64,000 nt of DNA from Variovorax sp. OV329 (GTDB taxonomy: Bacteria; Pseudomonadota; Gammaproteobacteria; Burkholderiales; Burkholderiaceae_C). The position numbers were made by a program, and so were the translations under genes. The stretch is taken from the NCBI RefSeq assembly GCF_900114785.1, contig NZ_FOUG01000020.1, positions 58,698-122,697 of the forward strand, given 5' to 3'. Below, piece after piece: positions 59,115 through 64,000 of the stretch. The first letter of the stretch is position 1; each line of letters opens with the position of its first letter. The notes below the pieces were generated by a model, which did no database searches, had not been told where the DNA came from, and saw only the letters and a list, made by a program, of their open reading frames with translations.

Positions 59115-59945
59115 ATGCTCCACCCCATGAACACGGCGTCCTCTCCGGCCAATCCCATGAACAGCGCGCGCGGCACGGCCCTGCACCGGCAGATCTTCCT
59201 GGTGCTGCGCGACGAGATCTCGCGCGGCCTCTTCGCGGGCGGCGCGTTGCCGAACGAGGAGCAGCTGTGCGAGCGTTTCGGCGTCTCGCGCATCACCGTG
59301 CGCCGCGCCCTGGGCGACCTGGCGGCCCTGGGGCTGGTGGAGCGCCGGCACGGCCGCGGCACCTTCGTGCGCGGCGACGCTGTGACGCCCTGGCGGCCTT
59401 CGCCTTCCCTCAGCGTGATCGACAGCCTGCGCAAGACCGCCACCGAGACGGTGGTGCGCGTGCTCGACGTGGTGCAGACCGTGCCGCCGGCCGACGTGGC
59501 GCGCCTGCTGGAACTGGCGCCCGCCGAGAAGGCGGTGCATGCGCTGCGCGTGCGCTCCAATCGCGACGGCCGCCCGGCCATGCTCACCGACGCCTGGGTG
59601 CCGGTGCACGTGGGCAAGCGCGCCACGGAGGCGGCGCTGAAGAAGCGCGCGCTCTACGAGATCCTGATGGACCAGGGCGTGAAGTTCGGCCGCGTGGTGC
59701 AGGAGTTCAGCGCCACCGTGGCCGACCCTCAGCGCGCCGGTCTGCTGCAGACCGAGGTGGGCAGCCCGCTGCTCAAGCTGGTGCGGCTGATGCACGACCT
59801 GGACGACCGCCCGGTGCTGCACCTCACGGCCCACATGGTGGCCGAGCGGGCCAGCATCCTCATGGAGATTCCCGCCGCCACCGTCAACACGCTGACGGCC
59901 GGGCGCATCGTGCTGGACGCGCCGGGGTCGGGCAACCCGGACTGA
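59115..59945 (+). CDS. GntR/HutC-family transcriptional regulator
   Basis: 276-residue regulator. The winged helix is at about residues 25-90 (LHRQIFLVLRDEISRGLFAGGALPNEEQLCERFGVSRITVRRALGDL, then ERRHGRGTFVRG). The C-terminal UTRA ligand domain follows (VHALRVRSNRDGRPAMLTDAWVPVHVG and LLKLVRLMHDLDDRPVLHLTAHMVAERASILMEI). It is divergent from the lyase operon and is its likely regulator. Starts at 59115, 59127 and 59157 are all possible; none has a strong ribosome binding site. Confidence 0.88.
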   Translation: MLHPMNTASSPANPMNSARGTALHRQIFLVLRDEISRGLFAGGALPNEEQLCERFGVSRITVRRALGDLAALGLVERRHGRGTFVRGDAVTPWRPSPSLSVIDSLRKTATETVVRVLDVVQTVPPADVARLLELAPAEKAVHALRVRSNRDGRPAMLTDAWVPVHVGKRATEAALKKRALYEILMDQGVKFGRVVQEFSATVADPQRAGLLQTEVGSPLLKLVRLMHDLDDRPVLHLTAHMVAERASILMEIPAATVNTLTAGRIVLDAPGSGNPD

Positions 59946-59981
59946 TCGCGCCGGTGCCCCGGCAGTGAGCGGTAGCGTCGC

Positions 59982-60131
59982 TCAGGGCGAGTCGACCTTC
60001 TCGTACATCTCGACCTGGCAGTCCCAGGTGCCGGGCTGGGTCGCGCACACGCCGTAGCCGGGAGGCGGGCGGTAGCCGGTGCAGGCGCCGAGCACGCAGG
60101 TCAACAGGCAGGCACAAAGAAGTCTCGTCAT
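59982..60131 (-). CDS. Very small Cys-containing lipoprotein
   Basis: 49 residues: MTRLLCACLLTCVLGAC is a lipoprotein signal with lipobox VLGAC, then TGYRPPPGYGVCATQPGTWDCQVEMYEKVDSP. Two Cys remain in the mature part and could pair. It lies between the GntR gene and the antiporter gene, reading the same way as the latter and starting 25 bp after its stop. No known family. Confidence 0.6.
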   Translation of the reverse strand: MTRLLCACLLTCVLGACTGYRPPPGYGVCATQPGTWDCQVEMYEKVDSP

Positions 60132-60156
60132 GCCTGGATTCTGACGCGTGCCGGGC

Positions 60157-61713
60157 CTATCGTGTGCCGCCCGCGCTCAGCTCCGCCCAGTCCAGTTCGC
60201 GCACCAGCACGCGGTAGGCGTCGTCGCCGATGACCTCGCCCTGCCGCAGCTCGAAGGCCCGCTGGCGCGCGGCGGCGATGGCGCGGCGGCGCAGCGGGCC
60301 GCCGGGCACTTCTTCCAGCGGCGCGTCGGCATCGTGGGTGGCGTTCAGGTCCACCACCGCGGCGTACTCCTTGCGCAGCAGCTTGGCGGCCAGGCTGTCC
60401 TCGTCGCGGATGGCCTCGATCAGCGCGCCGTAGGCGTGCGTGCGCGCCAGGCGGATCTCGCGGCCCACCGGGTCGTCGTCGCGCAGGCCGAAGGCGCGGA
60501 TCAGCGGCCCCATCGTCAGTCCCTGCAGCACCAGCGTGCCCAGCACCACCGCGAAGGCGCACAGCAGGATGAGGTCGCGGTGCGGGAAGGGCGCGCCCCC
60601 GGGCAGCGTCTCCGGAATCGCGAAGGCCGCCGCCAGCGTGACGATGCCGCGCATGCCGGCCCAGGAGAGCACGATGCCGCTGCCCAGCGTGGGCCGCGCC
60701 ACCTCGGCTGGTTGCCCCCTCAGCCTCCAGCGCTTGAAGGCGTGGTAGACGAACACCCAGGCAAAGCGCGCCAGGATGGTCGCTGCGAGCACCGCCAGCG
60801 CCGTGGCCACCGCGCCCGACTGCGTCCCGCTGGCCTCCAGCCGCTGCCAGATGGGGCGCAGCTGCATGCCGATCAGCACGAAGGCGAAGGCGTTGAGCAC
60901 GAAGACCACGATCTCCCACGCGGCGAAGATGGGCACGCGCATGCGCGCGGGCATGTCGCGGCTGCCGTTGCGCGCCACCGTCATCGCGTAGGCCACCAGC
61001 GTGAGGATGCCCGACAGGCCGATCGCCTCGGCCGCGATCCAGACCGCGAAGGTGAAGGCGAACTGGACGATCAGCGTGATCGGCACGTCCTGCATGCCGC
61101 GCAGCACCGGCTGCAGCAACCGGGCGAGCAGCACGCCGGCGGCCAGGCTGCCGACCACCGTGAGCAGCAGCACTGGCACGAAGGCGCCGGGACTCAGCTG
61201 CCCGGCCAGCATGGCCATGATGGCCAGCCGGTAGACGAGCAGCGCGCTGGCGTCGTTGAGCAGGCTCTCGCCCTCCAGGATCTTGAGCAGCTTGTGCGGC
61301 AGCCCGACCTGCCGCATCACTGCGGTGGCGGCCGCGGCATCCGGCGGTGCCACGATGGCGCCCAGGGCGATGGCGATGGGCCAGGGCAGGTCGGGCACCA
61401 GCCAGCGCGCCACCAGCGCCACCGCGACGACCGTGGTCCCCACCGCGGCGATCACCAGGCCGGCCACCGGCCGCCAGTTGCGGCGCAGGTCGCGCAGCGA
61501 GGTGTCGTAGGCCGCGTCGACCAGCACCGGCGCGACGAAGAGCGTCAGCGCCAGGTGCGGGTCCAGCGTCCAGTTGGGGCTGGACGGCACGAAGGCCAGT
61601 GCGGCGCCGCCGAGCGCCAGGAAGGTGGGGTAGGGCGCGCCGACCCGCTGCGCGAGCGCCGCCAGCAGCGCCGCGCCGAGCAGCAGCGCGATGATCCATT
61701 CGAAGGTGGCCAT
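60157..61713 (-). CDS. CPA1-family Na+/H+ antiporter
   Basis: 518-residue monovalent cation/proton antiporter with about 12 helices. It shows the CPA1 motifs LTLFVAPVLVDAAYDTSLRDLRRN, ALGAIVAPPDAAAATAVMRQVGLP, ILEGESLLNDASALLVYRLA (ion-binding ND) and SWAGMRGIVTLAAAFAIPETLPGG. The last 100 residues form a cytosolic helical tail. It probably exports Na+ for pH and salt homeostasis. No regulator is apparent. Confidence 0.9.
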   Translation of the reverse strand: MATFEWIIALLLGAALLAALAQRVGAPYPTFLALGGAALAFVPSSPNWTLDPHLALTLFVAPVLVDAAYDTSLRDLRRNWRPVAGLVIAAVGTTVVAVALVARWLVPDLPWPIAIALGAIVAPPDAAAATAVMRQVGLPHKLLKILEGESLLNDASALLVYRLAIMAMLAGQLSPGAFVPVLLLTVVGSLAAGVLLARLLQPVLRGMQDVPITLIVQFAFTFAVWIAAEAIGLSGILTLVAYAMTVARNGSRDMPARMRVPIFAAWEIVVFVLNAFAFVLIGMQLRPIWQRLEASGTQSGAVATALAVLAATILARFAWVFVYHAFKRWRLRGQPAEVARPTLGSGIVLSWAGMRGIVTLAAAFAIPETLPGGAPFPHRDLILLCAFAVVLGTLVLQGLTMGPLIRAFGLRDDDPVGREIRLARTHAYGALIEAIRDEDSLAAKLLRKEYAAVVDLNATHDADAPLEEVPGGPLRRRAIAAARQRAFELRQGEVIGDDAYRVLVRELDWAELSAGGTR

Positions 61714-61828
61714 GTGTTGTTGTGTGGGTGGTGTGGGAGGCCGGGGTGCGCATTGTGGCGAGATGCCGCGCCACGTGCACGCGGCCGCGCACTTGCATCA
61801 TGCGTGCCGTCGGCCCATATTGCGCCCC

Positions 61829-63391
61829 ATGACCGCCCCTTCCCGCGCCCATCTTCTGGCCGCTACGCGGGCAGGGCTGTGCGCCTTGCTGCTGCTCGCC
61901 GGCGCGCTGGCGATGGTGGGCTGGCCCGGCATCGCGCAGGCTCAGGCGCAGGCCGGCGCGCAGAAGCGCATTGCGCTGGTGATCGGCAACGCCCGCTATC
62001 CCAAGCTTCCGCTGACCAATCCGGAGAACGATGCGCGCCTCATCGCGTCGCGGCTGCGCGCGCTGGGCTTCCAGGTCAACGAGCAGTACAACCTCGGCGT
62101 GGTGCAGTTCCGGCGCGTGCTGCGCGACTACGCCAAGGAGGTGCAGCAGGACGACGCGATCGCCGTGCTGTACTACGCCGGCCACGGCGTGCAGATCGAC
62201 GGGCGCAACTTCCTGTTGCCGGTGGACGTCAACCTGCGCGACCAGGAGGAGGTGAAGGACCAGTCGGTGGACATCGACGAGCTGTTCATCGGCCGCATCG
62301 ACAAGGTGGGCTCCTTTCCGCGCATCGTGATCCTCGATGCCTGCCGCAACAACCCCTTCGCCGGCAAGACGCGAAACATCCGCACGGCCGGCGGCCTGGC
62401 CGAGATGGGCGCGCGCGGCACGCTGATCGCGTTTGCGTCGGCCCCTGGCGCCGCTGCGGAGGACGGCCCCGACGGCGGCAACAGCGTCTACAGCAAGAGC
62501 CTGGCCGAGGAGATGATGACGCCGGGCATCGAGGTGGAGCAGATGTTCAAGAACGTGCGCGTGCGCGTGCTGCGCGACACCGCCGGGCGGCAGCTGCCCT
62601 GGGTGAATACCTCGTTGACCTCGGACTTCAGCTTCAACGCCCAGGGGCAAGGCGCACGGCTGGCGGGCGCCTCGCCATCGCCGGCGCGGCCGGCGGCACC
62701 TGCGACCGGCGCTGCTGCGCCGCGGGCCTCCGGGCCGCCGCCCAAGGACATCGAAACCGCACTCGAGAACGCGCGCCGCGAGCGCGACTCCGTCGGCGCG
62801 GCTGCGGCCGGCGGGCCAGCCGCAACGCCTTCGCCGGCCGCCAGCGCCGCCGCGCCGCCGTCCGTGGCGCCGCCGGGCGCTCCTGCAGCCACCGCGCCGG
62901 CACCTGCCGCGGCCATTCCGCTCAACCCACCCGCCGCATCGCCGCCACCTGCCGCCCCCCCGCCGCCCGTGGTGGCGCTCGCGCCGCCGGTGGCCACGCC
63001 ATTGCCCGCATCGCCGTCGGCCGGCGCACGGCAGCAGCAGACCTACCTGGCGCGCGACGAGCTGAAGCAGTCGCTGATCGGCAAGTCGCACAGCTTCGAG
63101 GACGGGGGGCCGCAGGAGGTGCAGCGCTGGGAGCTGCGCGACAGCGGCCTCGTCTACTACAACAGCCAGGCCGTGGGCCGGGCCGGCGTGAACGGCTCGG
63201 GCCGCTGGGAGCTCAAGGACGACGGCAGCCTGTGCGTGCGCTTCAACACCGCGCCGCCGATGCAGCCCAACCAGGCGCGCCGTCCTGACAGCGGCTGCTG
63301 GCAGTTCTATCGCGACGGCCAGAAGCTGATGCGCGCCAGCGTCGCCGGCACGCCGGGCCTGCCGCAGGTGGAGATCCTCAACCTGCGCTGA
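61829..63391 (+). CDS. Exported caspase-family (metacaspase-like) protein
   Basis: 520-residue protein. A signal peptide at residues 1-about 40 is followed by a caspase-like p20 domain (KRIALVIGNARYPKLPLTNPENDARLIASRLRALGF). The catalytic dyad is H119 in VLYYAGHGVQ and C172 in ILDACRNNPF. Residues about 275-400 are a long Pro/Ala-rich linker, and the last 110 form a separate beta-rich domain (SFEDGGPQEVQRWELRDSGLVYY...GSGRWELKDDGSLCVRF). The ATG at 61829 is chosen over 61691 because it fits the signal peptide. Peptidase activity is probable; the target is unknown. Confidence 0.85.
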   Translation: MTAPSRAHLLAATRAGLCALLLLAGALAMVGWPGIAQAQAQAGAQKRIALVIGNARYPKLPLTNPENDARLIASRLRALGFQVNEQYNLGVVQFRRVLRDYAKEVQQDDAIAVLYYAGHGVQIDGRNFLLPVDVNLRDQEEVKDQSVDIDELFIGRIDKVGSFPRIVILDACRNNPFAGKTRNIRTAGGLAEMGARGTLIAFASAPGAAAEDGPDGGNSVYSKSLAEEMMTPGIEVEQMFKNVRVRVLRDTAGRQLPWVNTSLTSDFSFNAQGQGARLAGASPSPARPAAPATGAAAPRASGPPPKDIETALENARRERDSVGAAAAGGPAATPSPAASAAAPPSVAPPGAPAATAPAPAAAIPLNPPAASPPPAAPPPPVVALAPPVATPLPASPSAGARQQQTYLARDELKQSLIGKSHSFEDGGPQEVQRWELRDSGLVYYNSQAVGRAGVNGSGRWELKDDGSLCVRFNTAPPMQPNQARRPDSGCWQFYRDGQKLMRASVAGTPGLPQVEILNLR

Positions 63392-63550
63392 GCGCTTACG
63401 CGCAAAAGCGCGAGTCATCCCCTCGATGAGTGTTGTTCCGAAGCGCGGGCCGCCCTAACTTGGAGGCCCTGGCGTGGCGGTGCCGCCATCCGGGTGCATG
63501 CCTGATGGCATGCACCACTCCTTCTCGAGACACCGCGACAAGGAGCGAGC

Positions 63551-63811
63551 ATGCCGTCCTTCCAGACACTTCTTCCGCTGGCCGCCGCCCTGGCGATAGC
63601 CGCCGCGGGCTGCGACGAGCCGCAGTCCCATCCGTTGACCTTGATGCATGCCGCCTCCAGTGCCGAAGGCGACGGCCAGCAGGCGCAGGCGGCCTTCGCC
63701 GAGGGCACGCTGCGCGAGCAGCTGATCTATTTCGGCGAGCGCTTCTCGCGCGAGCAGCGGGCGCTGTCGGAACAGCCGCGCCCCATCGATCCGCAGTCCC
63801 CCACCTTCTGA
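63551..63811 (+). CDS. Small lipoprotein
   Basis: 86 residues: signal peptide with lipobox AIAAAGC (Cys at about 20), then a polar helical body (AEGDGQQAQAAFAEGTLREQLIYFGERFSREQRALSEQ). AAGGAG precedes the ATG at an ideal distance and an intrinsic terminator follows the stop. I do not recognise a family. It may be a small envelope protein. Confidence 0.68.
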   Translation: MPSFQTLLPLAAALAIAAAGCDEPQSHPLTLMHAASSAEGDGQQAQAAFAEGTLREQLIYFGERFSREQRALSEQPRPIDPQSPTF

Positions 63812-63833
63812 TCGACAGGGCGCGCCCATGAAA

Positions 63834-63859
63834 AAAGGCGCGGCTCGCGCCGCGCCTTT
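63834..63859. terminator. Bidirectional intrinsic terminator
   Basis: AAAGGCGCGGC (63834-63844) pairs with GCCGCGCCTTT (63849-63859) around a TCGC loop, with an A run before and T after. It separates the convergent lipoprotein and aldehyde dehydrogenase genes and could serve both strands. Confidence 0.85.
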
Positions 63860-63883
63860 CATGCCTTGCGGGTCAGGACGGAT

Positions 63884-64000
63884 TCAGACCGCCATGATCG
63901 ACACGGCCTTGGCCACCAGGTAGGCCTCCATGGCCTCGGGGCCGCCTTCGGAGCCGTAGCCCGAATCCTTCACGCCGCCGAAGGGCATCTCGGGCGTGGG
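63884..64000 (-). CDS. Aldehyde dehydrogenase, C-terminal end (rest outside window)
   Basis: The last 38 codons of a leftward gene that continues past the window edge. The residues PFGGVKDSGYGSEGGPEAMEAYLVAK followed by AVSIMAV and a stop at 63884-63886 are the typical C-terminus of NAD(P)-dependent aldehyde dehydrogenases, most like the succinate-semialdehyde group. Substrate cannot be inferred from the tail. Confidence 0.8.
   Translation of the reverse strand, partial: PTPEMPFGGVKDSGYGSEGGPEAMEAYLVAKAVSIMAV

Noticed and set aside
56759..59626. A 955-codon minus-strand frame suggesting a LeuC fusion
   Set aside because: Only the part from 58171 onward resembles a protein. The upstream part overlaps the lyase gene out of frame and the GntR gene on the other strand.
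60128..63418. A 1096-codon open frame on the minus strand and a 1046-codon frame on the plus strand (60148-63288)
   Set aside because: Both run across two real genes of opposite orientation, are dominated by Arg, Ala, Gly and Pro, and have no motifs. They are GC-driven shadow frames.

Overview
The window looks like a chromosomal segment of a high-GC betaproteobacterium of the order Burkholderiales, most like Comamonadaceae (Variovorax and relatives). This is an inference from gene content: three Bug-type solute receptors, an AtuA-like DUF1446 protein, a Csu-type pilus cluster and liv cassettes with an embedded acyl-CoA ligase. No rRNA, tRNA, CRISPR array or insertion sequence was recognised.

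Layout. 1-2.2 kb: 3' end of kdpD, then kdpE. 2.2-3 kb: an RluF-like pseudouridine synthase. 3-5.7 kb: a QseB/QseC-like two-component system and a small exported repeat protein that is probably its target. 5.7-11.6 kb: an exported protein, a GNAT acetyltransferase and a four-gene Csu-type chaperone-usher pilus. 11.9-20 kb: htpG, a thioesterase, a small basic protein, srkA, a DUF2855 protein, the ohrR-ohr-DUF1304 peroxide operon and two beta-oxidation-type genes. 20.2-22.7 kb: a base-compositionally distinct type VI secretion island with a PAAR protein, a Tae4 amidase, a candidate membrane immunity protein and a trail of decayed effector and immunity copies. 22.7-27.7 kb: purT, an MBL-fold hydrolase, an AtuA-like protein and an AraC regulator. 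27.8-35.3 kb: livHMGF, an AMP-dependent ligase, livK and a PhyH-type dioxygenase. 35.3-36.5 kb: a small membrane protein and a frameshifted methyltransferase.

36.8-41.9 kb: a leftward copper-handling operon behind a clear CueR-type promoter. 41.9-50.2 kb: a sugar-acid catabolic cluster with an OiaK-like kinase, an OiaX-like RuBisCO-like decarboxylase, a VOC protein, a TRAP transporter, an SDR dehydrogenase and a LacI regulator. A near-identical 18-bp motif sits in its two promoter regions. 50.5-59.9 kb: a leftward operon with an isocitrate-lyase/PEP-mutase-family enzyme, LeuCD-like hydratase subunits, PrpF- and PrpD-family proteins and three Bug receptors, opposed by a GntR regulator. 60-64 kb: a tiny lipoprotein, a CPA1 antiporter, a caspase-like exported protein, a small lipoprotein and the 3' end of an aldehyde dehydrogenase.

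Most genes fall into substrate-dedicated modules, each pairing its own transporter or receptor with enzymes and a local regulator. The items most worth a second look are the decayed Tae4/immunity array, the terminator hairpin that also holds the ribosome binding site of the DUF2855 gene, the four GCTCA repeats at exact 11-bp spacing, the RuBisCO-like decarboxylase cluster and the methylcitrate-like cluster lacking a citrate synthase.
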